In this document: positions 21,737 through 36,700 of the stretch, one piece after another | Position numbering within the stretch: position 1 is the stretch's first letter | Layout of the letters: every line of letters begins with the position of its first letter | Origin: Erythrobasidium yunnanense | Taxonomy: Eukaryota; Basidiomycota; Cystobasidiomycetes; Erythrobasidiales; Erythrobasidiaceae | Direction of reading: 5' to 3' | Length of the DNA: 64,000 bases | NCBI GenBank assembly: GCA_001600175.1 | Contig: BCJC01000001.1 | Span: 62,001 to 126,000, forward strand | Translations under genes and position numbers: made by a program | Notes under the pieces: model-generated | The model's database searches: none | Seen by the model: only the letters and a program-made list of their open reading frames with translations | What the model was told of the DNA's origin: nothing

Positions 21737-24700
21737 CTAAAGGTGGGCGAGCATGCATACACCCCGCTGTGTCAGCATCGTGGTGCTCTCGTGTGATTTA
21801 AGACTGGCAGTAAAGAGAGCCACATCGCGATCCCCGTTCAGATAGACCGGGAAGGCGTACTTCTTCGATCCGCTCGCCAGGAGCGTCTTTGCTGAAGACT
21901 CCTTCCAGGAAAGAGATACTGAAGGAAGTGGTGATACTCCGCCGTCATTAGCCTGAAGAAGGCCGTCATTCCAAGTCGCGCCTTGGAGAGCCAGTCCTGT
22001 AAAGAACCAGAAACTCTGTCAACATCTTGCTGGAAGGGGCACGAAAGCAACTCACCTTCAAGAGGGAAGCTGTTGTCGCTTTCTGCGTTGCCGATCTCCA
22101 GATGCAGCTGAAGCATTTCGAGTGATACACCCGCTTGATGTGCAGCTTGTTGCCTGCTGGCTGTAATCCAGCCCGAGGGCCTGAAGAGCCCTCCGAGCCA
22201 TACAGGAGCAGCAAGTCCTGCGGAAGCCTGCTTCTCCAGCGCTTGAAGGCGTTTCGCGAAATCAATAGTCCAGGCATTGAGCGAGATGCCCTTTTGCACC
22301 TTGTAGCGCTGCCAGGACATCGGAATGGCCCCTAAGAACATATTGTGCTTTAGCGCATAAATCGCACAACGAATCAGTCACCAACCCTTTGTAATTGCAT
22401 CGATCAGGTCCCGAATGTGATTGGTCTGCTGTAGCTCCCCTTTGCAGCACGCTAGAAGTAGGTTGAGGTCTTGCTGAAGCTGCTCTAAGAGCTTGCAGCC
22501 CAATGCCACTTCACGCTTGAAGAATCGGACAAGAGGGTCGCCCTTTGGCATGGCGTCCAGGCTGACCTTGAAGTTGCTTGGTAGGAGCCGCAGAAGTGAC
22601 TCGCAAGTCGATTGAGCAGTTCGCATCCAGGATGGCCTGGTACTCTTCTGTACATCGGCTGTAACGGTCTCGTCTTCGTCCGAAAGTGATCGCATTCTCC
22701 GCAAGCTCGCAATATATGCTTTTCCTGCGACTTCCGCAAGCAGTTGCTCAGAGTTAGGTGGCAATGATAACCAGCTTGGCGGCTACAGGTGAAACATACG
22801 TCAGTCAAACTCGACGCTGAAAAAGAAGTGGAATGTACCTCGCGCTCTGGCAGTTTCCGGCACCATTCGATGTAGTCTTGCATCTTGTTGCCTTCTGGTG
22901 CGTACAATGCTTGCTCTCCAGTTACAGATTCCGGTACGAGCGTAAAGCCGGTCTCGTAAGCCGCCGAAGTGAAAAGAGAGTCGACAAAGCTCTCAAGCAA
23001 ATTCTGATCGACTTCGCTGTCCACGCGGCTAACACCGACAGCAGTGAGTTAGAGTAATGTGAAGGCAACAAAGCTAGCTTACCCTCCATAAATGGCTTGT
23101 TTGAGCAGACTTCTGAGGGCTGAGAAAGGTATAGATGCGGGATCCAAGTTGGATCTGCCTTTTGCGACTTGCGTCATCCAAGTATCGATGGTCGATAGAG
23201 CTGCTTCTTGATCGGAATCATTGAACTCATAGGTCTTGGTGAACCCGACGGGTGCATATCTCAGTCGCTCGACCAGTATTGCGTGTAGCCACGCGAGTCC
23301 GAAATATAGTCTATATCGCTCTGTAGGTCCAGGTCCATTGACGCGTTCAGGCGTTATGCTTTGCAGAGATTCGAGTAGATTGGCGCGCATTCCCGGTGGA
23401 GGTTCGTTCATGATGATGCGAGACTGTCGTAGAATATTGACAGGAATAGATGGGTTGGTCTCGAGAGTGAGGAAGAGACGGAAGTTGGGATGCGCCGACA
23501 TGCTTTGCAGACGCTTCTCAAGCTGACTGAGCCACGAAGGAGCCAAATGGACGTTTTTCAGAAGCACCCAATTACCGACTCGAGCAGCGGCAGATATAGC
23601 CTGATCTGCTAAGCTATATCCTTCTTGAGATCCCATGGCAACCGAAACGCAGGTCTTGCCGGGCGAAGCGGATACCAGGTTCTCCACTCTGAATGCCGCA
23701 TCGTAGCCTGGGATGGAGCACATAGCAATTGGATTCGCCGCAACGACCTCGTCGCGAACCACCTTGTCGAGCTCGAAACCGCTTTCAGCAAGTAGATCCG
23801 CTGAGAACACGGTATTTGCGAAGCTGGCGGCAGCTGGCAGTACGCGATCTGGCCGCAAGGCCTTGACCAGCAGCAATTTGCGGAATGCAGCGATAGGTGC
23901 TACGTTAGAATTATTTTTCAGTCTCTTGCAACTGGTGAACCTGGACAGACAGGCTCACCGGTATCATTTGCGAAAAGGTCAGGAATGTAGGCTTCTGCCA
24001 GAGGATTCGCTAGAGTAGTTGTCCAGCCCTGCATGTCCTCCTGCATTGTCTGAACAATGGACTTGAACGCTGGCAAGCGAGCGAGAGTAGCCAGGCGAGC
24101 GTTTTGCTCGCCGCTGAGGTATGTGATGCTCTCTGCTGGTGCTGCAGCCACTGACCTTGAGAGACTTGAGGTCGCATCGAGGAAATTCTCGACCTCTTCG
24201 TCCTCCAGCTTTTGGTCTAGACCCCGAAGCTTTATCTGAGCAAGCAAAGTTGCCAGGACTATACGATCGGCGTATAGTAGCGCTCTTGCGGTGCGCTTGT
24301 AGATATGCAGGAACAGATCATCCGTCAATTTCGCCAACCGTAGATTTGGGTCAGTAATTGTCGCGAGGCTTGGATTGTGCAACAGTACGTAGTTGAAGAC
24401 ATCTTGGAAGAGACGAAGAGAGAATTGATAGAAATGGTTGAGGAGACTTAGCTGTTCGAGGATAAAGTAGATGGAACTGCAAGCGGATGCTAAAGGCAGA
24501 TACTGCGAGGAAACAGCTTCAACTTCCTGCATGACCGTGTCGGTCTTCTCCATCTTTGCAGTCACTTCAGCCGCTTCTTGTTTCAAAGTTTCAAGCGTAT
24601 CGATAACTTTATCGTCATCCAGAATATTTCCGGTAGACTCGTTGAGTGCTTGAAGGAGAGAGCGCTCTAATTGTTGAAGCTTTGCCTTAAACTCGCCTTG

Positions 24701-27700
24701 CAGCTTGACCAGGTCGGTTCTGCTCTTCTCCGTGTCGGGACGCTCTCCTCTCAATATTTGACTGAGGGATTGGCTTTGCAGACTAGACCGGGTCATAGTA
24801 AAGTTGGCGAATACCACACGGCTGCAGACGTCAGGAGCAAAGTCGGCGGACGGGTCTCTTGTGGAGAGGAACATGGTGAAAGCGGGGGAGTAGTCGATGT
24901 CTTGGTTGCCTAGGCGGATGAGGACTCGTCCGCCGGCTCGCCGCAACTCCCGATTGAGCACAGTGTTCAGGATAGGATCTAGATGTTCCACATCTTGTAT
25001 GAGAAGCGCTGTGCCGAAACGAAGGGCGCTCTCCAGGTTCTTGAGGAAAGCTTCATCCAAGAAGCTCGTTACTGCTATTTTGCGGTTCTTGTATTCCTGC
25101 ATAACGAAAGATACAGCTTGTCCACTAGGGTCGATGATAAGAGGATAGCGCTTGAAGCGTTTGAGGATGATGGCATTTTCCGTTGATAAATCATCGGCCG
25201 GAAGAGAGTGGGCTCCCCAGCTAAGACGCTCCTCAGCTGAAGAGAGGTATTCGACCGGCGAGTAGTTGACTCTGTAGCTAATTCCAGCCTGTTCGAGGTG
25301 ACCTGTCCATCTTTGAAGCAGTGATTCTCGATGTTGCTGGTCGTAGTAGCCGCTGTACGCGAGGAAAGCAGCTGCGAGAAGCACGTCGCCTGCGATTGTC
25401 CTCATTTGCTCTTCAAAGCGCTGACTGCCCGTGTCCCAGCGATCGCGTTCGGATTCCAGACTCGACAAGAGGGTTACGCTTCGCTCGACCTTGCTCTGCA
25501 CTTTCTCCATCTCAGTCTTGATGGCTTGAGTCTCGCTGATCAGCTGAGCGTATTCGGTTTTGTACTGTTCGATCCTGGTTTCCAACTCGCCAATCATAGT
25601 GAGGATAGTCGAGGCTTGTCTTTGCGTACTTTCAGCTCGCTCTTCCAAGGATTGTACTTCTGCTCGGAGTGGTCCGACTCTATCTAGAATCTCGGAAAAG
25701 CCAACTTGGGCTAATACCCATTTCACTAGAGGTCCGCAAGCTCTGCTGGCACGATTGACGTTCTCGTAATTGTATGCAGGCTTGCTCAAGAAGTCGGCGT
25801 TCATCTTGTCGCGCAGACGTTTCGTCATCTGGTGCTCGGTATCGAAATTGACGATGCTTGTTATGAAGTCATCTCTCCGAATAATGCCCTGAACGGTTCT
25901 CCAGCTGTCTATCTGATGCCCAAGGACGGTGCATACAGACTCCATAGCCAGCTTGACTGCCTCGGGTGGATTGGCCATCGATCTCACCTCAGTCAGGTGC
26001 TGCTTCTTGATGTTGCTGACAGCCGCTTGAGCATCAAGGACAGCGGGCTCGGCTGCTGCTAAGTCTGCCATAACGATGTCTCTGCGCTCCCTTATTTCGA
26101 TGTTTTGCGTTTCTAGGGCAGTTTGGATCTGCAAAGAGGCGGTCTTCTGCTGCTCCGCTTCCCGCTGATCTGACACCATCTTTTGCAATTTGTCGTTGGC
26201 TTCGGCGTTCTTCGCCTCTAACTGCACACGCTTCACAGCTAGGCTCTTCCTGAGCTCTTCGACCTGGACGACAGTCGATCGAAGCTTTTCTAGACCGACG
26301 TTCAGATGCCTCTGTTGTTCCTCCAGATCCTCACGCTTCTCGTTGAATAGGTGGACATACTGATTGATGAAGTCCAAGTAATGTCGTGGCGTGACATGGT
26401 TGTAACGACCCTGTCTTTCGGCAAGCCTCTTATTGGTTTCGTAGATTGACTGATGCACACCAATGAAGGCATTTACTATGGCTGAGCGGTGAGATGGAGG
26501 TTGTGCGAGCTTCTCGTATACGACGGGGAATGAAGGAGGAGCGATGTAAGACGGGACATCGAGGTCCAGCGCATTCGTGAACTCAGTCCCGACCTGGAAG
26601 AAGGCCTGTGCAGGCCAGTCGCCAAACCAGTCAAGTACGCATCGGTTGAACAGAGCTGGAGAAGTGGCTGCTTTCGATGCTAGACCTGCTTCTGGAGGGT
26701 TCATTGTGAAGACGACGTGTAAATTCTTGGCTACTTGTTGCGTGAACCACTTGTAAAGTTCTTCATGCGAGTCCAGCATCAGGCCATCTCGCTGTGCTCC
26801 TTCCTTACAAGCCGTCATCAAGCTCGAATACTCGTCGGCCTCGAACAGACCGGGTACTTCAGCATTCGCTAGGAGAGTATTCATCCGCTCTAAGAAGCCA
26901 GAGTCGAGCACGTTCGACTCGTCCATAATGAAGCAGATCTTTTCACCCTTGCAACCTGCGCGACGAAGTACTGTACGGAGGTCCTCATCGAAGTCTTCTC
27001 CTTTGTATTTGTTGTGTACTTTGATCTGGAAGATTGACAGGCCATTCATCCAGGCAACAAAGCGAGAAAGCGTAGTCTGAGAAACACTCAAACTTTAGCT
27101 CAAGCGATATACTCAGCGATTTGCATGCTTACTTTGCCCGCTCCGCTGATTCCGATGAGCAACATATGTCCTTGTGTTTGTCGGAAAACACGGTCAATTC
27201 GCAAGACGTGATCCAGCACGTCATCAAAAAGAACAAGTGGCACGTCCAGCTCTTCCTCGTAAAAGACGCGAAGTCGAGCTTTGACGAATTCTCGCAAGTC
27301 CTCGCGGTCAACTGCGATGTAGTGTTTCGATGTCCAGTTCGAGAACAGGATTGGCCTAACTAAAGCTTGAGCGGCATCGATGGTAGGGAAGTGTGCAGAC
27401 GCCGTCGAGTCGATGATCTCGTTCGTCCATTGTCGTTCGCTTACATCGACCAGTCTATCTTGGAAGAGTCGCAAGGCCTCGTGCGCCCAAATACGCACAA
27501 GTCCTTCCACAGACAGCGTTTCGAGGGGTCGAAGTGCTTCATAGATGCCTCGCATCCACCTTGTCAACTCACGTGGACTATAAATGTAGTGTGCCTGGAT
27601 GTCGGGCGTAAAGCGAGCCTGGGAAGCCAGATAGACATCGACCATTGCAGCTGTGAGAGGCTCGCCATAGGCTCGTAGCGGTGGAACCACCTTGAGCAAG

Positions 27701-30700
27701 GCTCGGTTGAAGGTGCCGTAAATCTGCGTCAAGGAAATTCTTGCAGGGTAGTCGACCATGACAAGCGGCGCATGTCGCAAGAATCGATGGGAAAGTGGAA
27801 TTCTCCCTGGATCTGTAGGCGGGTTGCATGCGCCAACAAATTGTATGCGCTCCAGTCGGACCCAAGCCTTGTCTTTCGTCCGCCAGTATCCATTGTGCTC
27901 GACTAGCTGTCTCATGAAGCTGATGACTTTCTGCGTACCGTATTTATCGGTTGCCGGCAAATTGATCTCATCGCAGAAGATGACCAGCCAGCGACCTATT
28001 TGCACGGGAGATAGCACTACTCCGTTCGGTGTTTTGCGATACTCGCAGTATTGCTCGAACGTCTTGAGTAGAAGTTCTGGCGTAGTGGCGCTCGAGAAGT
28101 TCAAGCCTACCACTTCCATGTCGGGTAGCTTTCGTAAGGCACTGAAGAGAGTCATAGTTTTACCGCTTCCAGGAGGTCCGCATAGTAAGAGAGGCTTATG
28201 TTCCGATAGCCACGAGTAAAGCACTTCTTCGTGTCGTACCGTGTCCACTGTCGGGATCACGACATCCGCTGATAGTACAGCGTGTGTGTCGATATCTATC
28301 GTTGGTACCGCACTGTTCCACGAAGTCCATTCGCCTGTCAAAAGCTGTACATCGAAGTCGATTAGGGAGCCACCGGGGCCGAGCGGCGGAAGGTCGATGC
28401 CAGACTGATTGCACAGGTATGCGCCCAGTTGCGTCCGTACTTCTAGCTTAGCGTCGCCGGAGAATGCCCAGACGAGGCCGACGAGTAGGCGCTTCGTGAG
28501 ATAGGCTTCAATCTTCTGGCTAGATAGAGGGAAATCAGAGTGTTGGGTATTATACTCCGATACTGCGCGGATGGCTTTGTTGAGAAGGGAAAAGAGGGTA
28601 GAAATGGCTCGCATATCCGTGAAGTCCATGATATGGCTGTGCTCCCGAGCTGCAGCCAGAGCTTTGTCGACAAGTGCATCAGGCTCAAAGTACTTGGAGA
28701 GTATAGCTGACGCTTCTTTCTGTAATTGTAGTTGAGGTGACACTTCTGCTGAAGGCTCTCTTCCAGTTGTCGCCAGTCTTTGATCTTCGTCCGAAGAGCC
28801 GAGGAGTCGTGAGGCTAGTGTGTCGAGGTATCCATGATACAGCATCGCCGGGGATACTGTGTCATCGCTGAACCAGACCATGCCGCATCGACTGACCGTC
28901 GCTAGCGTGGCGTACTTCAGACTTTCGACTTCGAACATGACCCGCACATTCGGTGGCAGACTCAGTCTTTCACCATTCGGCAGAGTCAATAGCTTGTTGT
29001 CATCCAGAACACTTAAGCAGGGCGTAAGCATTTTTGACGTAGGTTTCCAGTTCTTAATATGACTGACCTGTTCAGATTTTCCACCCATTCGGGGTCAACA
29101 TCGCCATCAAAGATGATCCAGTGCCGCTTCGTACTCTCTCCGCGGACGTTATCGACAATCTTACGCAAAATATGTGTGAACAGACCATCGTTCCACTCGC
29201 GAGTAGTTGAGTCCAAGGTGCCGTACAGATCTTCTTTCGAGATAGCCTTTGGATCGATAAGGTAATGTACTCCTTCGACACCTTCCAGACGCTCTAGAGC
29301 GGTCAAGAGAACGCGCCAGGCCGTACTCTTGCCAGATGCTGATGGACCAACCATCATAACTCCATGCTGGATATTTTGTATCTGATAGAGCTGAAGAGCT
29401 TTGCGGAGCCAGACTTCGCCAGCTTGCAAGTTCATCTCGGTGCAGACATCTCGGATATGCTTCTCGAGGCCTGACAGATTCACAGCTACGTATCTGATGC
29501 CTGGGAAAACGTCTTGTAGGAGTCTGAAATGCGCAACTAAGTCAGTTGAACCCTACGTAGACAGGACATCGAAAGACATACGTAGTCAGTAGCGGCACAT
29601 CTTCAGCGACCAGCTTGGGAACGATGGTTTCGGTGACACTTTGAATGACTATTTCCGCCTCTGCCGTAGGGAGAGCATGCTCGTCTATGCTGGCTTCTTC
29701 CGACTGTTTCAAGCGAAGGCGTTTCAGGTGTCCTGCACTGATCAAGACAGCCTTCAGAGCTCGGAGGCCAAAGTCGTAATGGGGCTGAGACGAGAGCTGT
29801 TCCGAGCAAAGGGTGAAGAAGGGTACTATCTTGGAAGCCAAAGCCTCTGCACTTCGAAAGCCTTGAGAGAATAGCATGACCTGGGCGATAAGCTCTTTGT
29901 CTGGTCGTGTCATAGCTACGCTTCGGAAGAGCTTCTTCAAATTGTCCGGAAGATTGGATCGGCCAGCATAGCCAGGATTCATTGCTGTCCAGAGAGTCAG
30001 CCTTCGCTCCATTGATACGGGCCGAGGCTACCTACTGATAAAGATACCGGTGTCGAGGTTGAGACGCAGCTGGCGACCTATCAATTCGATCTCTGCAGCA
30101 GCGTTCGTTGCAGTGGCCTTCAGACCAAGCTGGATGCTCTGAATTTGCTGGGAAACTGCGCTGAGCATACGTTCTTCGAGTCGATTAAACTCATCCTAGG
30201 AAGAGACTTTGTTAGATTTCCGCCGTGCATATGGCAGAGCAATGCTCACAAAGCATCCCCATGCGCCGACTTGGCATAGTCCGATGAAGATACGGCCCAT
30301 AGCCTGGAAGTCGAAAGTTTCGTCGCAGCAGAAGACTAGTACGAAGCGACCTAGCTGAGCACCCAGAGCTTTGACTGATTCGGTTTTGCCTGTACCAGCA
30401 GGACCAAAAGGTGACCCTCCTAGGCGCTTGCTCAAAGCCTGGGTGAGAGTAAGATAGCACCTATCGGTTAAGGGCGTCTGGACAAGACGATCTGCTACGC
30501 CGAGATATTCGAAGCCATAGTGGAAGACCGCATCTGCCATCTGGATCTGTACCTGATGTAGAGGATTCGTAGTAGTCGTGTTAAGGTAGAACCGCATGTG
30601 ATAAGTCCATTCGAAGGCTGTAGGGCTTGTGGTCCTGCTTGTTTGCAGAGATCGGATGACATCCCTCTGATGCACCAGCTCAGTCACTAGATTCTCGCAT

Positions 30701-33700
30701 TTGCTTCGCAGCATCGGGTGTAGTTGCCCTAGAACAACGTCCGCAAGGATGTCGAGACCGGTCATCACTCGATCAAGGCTAGCAGTCAAGTTGCCACCTC
30801 GAGAGAGCGCTTCCTCGACTTGGGTTGTCCACATAATCTGCATAGTCAGGACGACCAATTGTGAAGGGTAAGTGTCGATCCATGCAATAAAGGCGTCTTT
30901 GTCGAGCGTATCGGAACTGGCCAGCAGAGTTGATAGCTCTTGGTGCGATTGTACCAGCAGCGCCGCCAAGGAATTCTTCATTTCGCTTTCGAGCTTTGCT
31001 AGCCAGTCGTTGATGCGAGGATGCTGCGCAAACTCGATTGGCGTGACGAACTTCACTTCTTCCCCTTCTCTCGATGCTAGACCAACTATCGAAGCAGGCT
31101 CGTCGTTGTTATCGAATAAGAGGGTAGAAAGGCCAGCAAACATCTTCTTGAGGTGCTTTCCGATACGATGGATGTCCTTGCTGTTGCCGATGATTTCCAG
31201 CAGATCTTCGTCTCCGACGAAATAGAAGCGAGGGAAGGAAGCACGTTCGCGCTCCAGGTACTCTCCCAAAGCTTTCTGGATCTTGCTTAACAGCTCAGCG
31301 AGTCGCTCCAAGCTCTTCTGGATGCCTTGGATGTTCAAGACATCCAGTACGAAAGGTGACTTGAAGACCTTCTTCATGACAGTAAGAAACTCGCTGTTTA
31401 TGCTTGAGAAGCGAGCGCTTTCGACAGGAAGCAGATGCTTGATGTCGGCACTGCCTGAAAAGATGCCCCTGCAGATAGCGTGATGAGCATCCAGCCGTCT
31501 ACCATAGAAGATGCACTCACTCGAGGTAGACCCATTGTCGCTGGACATCGATCCAAACATCGAAGAGGACATGAATACGATTCAAGCGGTCTTCCCAAGT
31601 CAGCGCTTCTTCCTCGAAGACCTTGTAGTAGGGCGAAAGCTTCATTGCCGACAGAGAATTGAGGTTCTCGCTGCATTTTGCAAAGAGGTCGTCCCATCCC
31701 TTGACTAGGCGGGTCTTGTTCTGATAGTTGACCAACTCTAGGGAATAGTTCACCCAGGTCTCCTTGACTTGCTTGAGGAATTCTTCTAGTGCCATCTCGC
31801 CCTGAGCTTGGACGATCACTTCTTTGACGAGACCCTCATTGCGCTTCAGGTCGAACTCCCACACTCCGCCGAGCGTCATGGAGGACGGCATATATGCAGA
31901 TGCTATCCTGAGCACCTTGAAGAGCTGGCGCCAGTGCCGCTCTCGCAGAGCTTCAGACTTCAGATCGCCCACGATAGCATTGGCTTTCAGACGCTGTCGA
32001 AGCAGGTCCTGAACGTATTCGAATGCTGCATACTGTCTCATTCGCGAAGGCATCTCTCGTGTTGATGCGAGCAGAGTATCCAGCTGTTGACGCAGTTTGC
32101 GTGGCTGTACATTCGACCAGAGCGTATCTGCCATGTCGTGTATCTGGCTCCAGACGCCCGACAAAGCTGTCCAGACAGCTTTCAGGTCTCGTATCTCCTC
32201 GATGACGGGTGTCAAGCGTTCGTCTTTGGCGCTCTCGAGCTCAAGGGCTTCTTTTGCTTTTGCAACCATATCTGCTTGTTCGTGAAGCTGATTGATGCGA
32301 CTTTCGTACACACCGATGGCGGTCATTGCGTCTTCTGCTTTCAGGTGGCCTTGGATAGGCTTGTTTTCTTCCCACTCGGCAGCCGCTTCGGCGATCTTGT
32401 TCTGGACGATCTTATCTTCGGCAAGGATCTTGAGCTGCAGTCCAGCTGAATACGCGACACAGACCGTCAAGACTAGGCGCAGACAATTATGGGTCGACCA
32501 ACATACCGAACTGTTCCTGAATCGCACTGTTCTTGCGGCCGAGGATGTCATTGAACGAGTTCCATTCGACTTCTAGCTGGTCGATATACAGCCAATCGCC
32601 CGGGAACTGATATCTCTGGCGCTCAAGAGTAGCTTGGCCGGTGCTATAAATCTCAATCTCTGGCTCCCACCTACGCAGACAGGGACAAGATGTCAGTACA
32701 ATTCCCCCTGGTATATGACTCGAGTGACTGACTTCTTGACTTTGCGCTTGAGGTCTTGGATAAAAGTAATCAGCGCTACTGCCTGAGCAGTAGAAGAAGT
32801 TTCAATAGAATGATGTTCAAGATCATGCCTTGACTTGAGTAAGTTCCGATGCGTCTCCCGCATCGCATTACCTAGCTTTTGCCCGAAGCGTCCCAGGATA
32901 TCTCGTTGCCAACTATCGTATTTCGCGTTGACTTTAGCCTGCACTTGGTCGTAGTTGATGATGGCGACACCGAGATCATGGTGTACTTCTGAAGTATCAA
33001 ACGTAGCGCGTGTTTTGCGGATCTCAAGCAGGAGTTGCTGCCAGTCTGAGAGGTTGTCGCCGAGGCGATTGTAGACATACTCGGCTTCGAGATCCCAGAG
33101 AGCCTGGAACTCTAGCCATTTGTTGACGTATTGCGATAGCTCGACAAAGCGGTCTTCGATTATCGCAAATGGCTTTCGAAGCTCGTCCGAGTTGAGCAGA
33201 CCCAGCAATCGAACATACTGCGTCTCTTCCGCAGACTGAGCAGATGCTTTCAGACCCAATTCATAGTTCGATCCTTTAATGCGTGTAAGGTTACAGACGA
33301 CTCCCAGCCAAGTCTGTAGTTGCGAGTACCACTCCTGCTTAGCGTGCTCGATAGGTGGATCTAGATAGATAGTCTGATTTCGGATGCGGAGTTCGTGCTT
33401 GACTGGTGTGATAATCAAGATGTTGGCTGTATAATCGCTCGACTTCGCATGTCCGTTCACGCCATTCGTAGCAGGCTTGCTGGCTTGTCTTCCCTCCGCA
33501 TCTTTCGCAAACTCGGTGCACCACAGCTCGATGATATCCTTCAACCGAAGCAGGAGGGCTTCTTCAATCCTCTTGTCAAGCTGGAGGACCCAGCTATCTA
33601 GATTGGCATAGCCTTCCAGATTGAGGCGATCGATGACTTTCTGAATCGCCGCAAGACGTTCTTGGAACGCCGTCCTGGAATACCCGCACGTCGCGAGTCC

Positions 33701-36700
33701 ATTGATGCTCTCGCTGATTTCAGCGTGCATGTCCAATAGCGCATCTGTTCGATCTTGGAATATGGAGACGGCACTAGCCAATTCTCGAACAAAAGCTCCA
33801 TGTCTGCCTTCTCGAGCAGTGAGGTCCGCAGCTGCTGTGTTTGACAAAGAAGAGCCGGGAGGAAGAAGAGCGCCGATCTGTTGGCGGGAATCGAAGGTGT
33901 TGACGAAGTATTCCCAGCGCAAGGACATGCCTTTACTGATCAGAGATTGAACTTCTCGGCGATACTCTACGATGAGAGGGAGGATCTCAGGGTCTGCATT
34001 CGCTTTACCAAGGGTTTGCGAGTAGGTGCGGATAGTCTCCATCTGCGAGGTATATGAAGATCAGCCGTGAATGTAAAGGCAAAGTGCAGTATGACCTACC
34101 AAGGAAACAGCATATGGATAGACTCGCTTTGCGTCTTTAGCAATGTTGCCTATTGCGTGAGGAACAGAGAAGCCTAGCCAGAGCAGGTTCCGAACCTCTT
34201 TGAAGAGCGTGATGATTTGCGGATCGAAGTTAATCGCGAGTGTATAGTGTCCATTGGCACCATGTCCGCCTTCCCCATCTAGGTATTCACCATCTCCATT
34301 GACTAGACCGGGCGAGAGGGCTTCCGATCCGTTGACTAGCGTGCTTCTCGACTTCGTGATATCGAATAAACGGCCTTCGATCCTCATATCTCTTCTATTG
34401 ATCTCATGTAACCATGCTTCATAGATAGGTCTCGTATCCAGTTTCCTCTTGAAAGACGTCGATTCGCTCGCCAATTTCGCTCCTTCGGCATATAGTTCCC
34501 ATCCCTTGCCCAGTACATCTTCCACGCGCTTCATGTACGTATTGAGCTGTCTCTCAATCTGCTTGGCCCAGATTATGGCACCCGCGATAGGCGATATGTC
34601 TCGTAACTGAGACATCTGATAAGACTGGGAATTCTTGTATGAAGAGCGGAATTTCAGGTGTAAGGATGTGATGTCTTCTTTGACGCTCTCGATTAAAGTG
34701 GTCTGGTATTCTTGGATCGCACCGCGGATCTTAGGGCGCACAAAGAGGGCGTTGAAGCGAGAGAAGATTCGGAACATCTCAGTTGCATTTCGTGCTGTTC
34801 CGAGACGGTCGCGAAGGCGAGCTATGATCTGGTTCTCCACTCTTGCGACGCGCTCGTTGCTGATTCCACGCCTGTCAGCTTACTGCTATAGCGAAGAGTA
34901 GATCGACAGGCTCACTAGGCCGTCTCTGCAGTAATCCAGATCTGTGTCCCTTCCTCCGATGTGTCCAGAATATCTACATTCTTGACTTCCTCCCACGCCA
35001 TTCTGACTTCATGCTCCATATCGAGACCACCCAGCAGTCCTCCGATATTGCTCGCTATCGCCGAACTATCCGTCGCGGAAGCGTCAATGACGCCTTTCGT
35101 AGGCGAGACCATACTGACGAGTTGTTGGTGATGTTTCCTGAAATTCCTGAGGTATTCGATCCGGCCTTGTAGTCCACCTCCCCCCGCTCCAGCTTTTGTA
35201 CTACCTCCGGCTGAGGCCTGGGTATGCCACGCGTTGATTTTGATAGGTATGAATTTCTCTGCTCTTTTTCTCGTGACTTCTCGTGCAACATTCGTGAATT
35301 CTTTCAAGAGTTCATCCCACGTCGCGAATATCTTCATGCATGTACTCGTATGGAGATCGAATTGTGTATATGACGAATACATCAATCTATGTGTATTGTT
35401 GAGCACCTTGATGATTGCGTCAGAGAGGTCTTTCGAGATTGCTTCTACGAGCGGTAGAGCTCGTCGGATGGGATAGGGAGAGAGCTTGAGTTTCTTGTTC
35501 AAGTGATTGAAGATGTTGATTAGGGATTCGTTGATCTTGTCGAGGTTGTCGGTGCTTGATAAGAGATCATTGAGCGGGAAATCCTTCATTAGCAAATTAT
35601 ACTTGAGGACTTTATCGAATGACTCTTTCAAGCCCGTATCAGCTATGAAAGAGACAGTTGCATGAAACCTTTTGGCGTTCTTGAGGATATCCAGCGTGAG
35701 CACGATTGGGTCAGAACGGAGTTGTTCTTGTATGTTCTCGAGCGCTTTCTCCATAGATAGCCAGAAATTAATCTCTTGAGATGCAGTACCGCTCTCTACG
35801 CTCCGTGAGAGCTTGGTGATGGACTGGATCTCTTTCACCCATTGATTTACTTCGGACTGCACTTTGTTCAGGAAGGAATCGTCGGATAGCAGGGAGGCTG
35901 GCTCGATGAGTTGCGCAGAGAGGCGTGCGCCGGATAAGTGGGCCTATCAAACGGAGACGCAGACATGGCCATGATCAGCCAAAGCTCCACGGGTCCTTAC
36001 TGGCTTGGAGCACGTGTATGCCCACCTTTTCGACGGCTCGAAGCACGACTGGATGTACTCCCAGCACAATCTCCGGAATCTCCACATTCTGCTGCAGATG
36101 CAGGAGACTCAATTCGAGTTCGGCAAACTTCTTCTTGGCGACTGGGATGCCCGTATTCGCCGAGTCTTGTGCGCTATTCGCATTATTACTCGTTGACGAA
36201 GCACCCTTCTTGACTAAGGCGCCGTCGGCGCCGTTCGTGTTGTCTCCTAGGCCCTCTGAGTTGTTGTTCGTAGAAAAAGAAGCTGTCTTGCGGGAGACGT
36301 AGGCGTCGAAGTAGGGCTGAACGGCTAGATGGACGATGGAATGAAGCGATTCATAAGGGTTGCTCGAAGCTGCTGTTGCCGCTGCTCCAGCTCCGGCTGT
36401 ACGTGTTCCATCCTGTGCATCTTCAGCGATCTTGGCTCCGTTCGCCGCGTTCCCATCCACAGCAAGTGCGCTACTAGAAGTGATTGCGGGTCCGAAGAGG
36501 TTGATGAAATGCAGTTGGTCGGATAAGGAGCGTGATGTATCGAGTGTAGGTACGCGTTTGATAAGTGCGAGCGAGGCTACATTGTTACTGTGCCATGAGA
36601 GGGAGGTGGTGATAGTGTATGCGAACTTGTCTGCACCGGTTGACGTTGAAGTATCGTCTGCTGTTTCCTCGTGCTCGAGGCCCTCTACATCAAGTTGCTG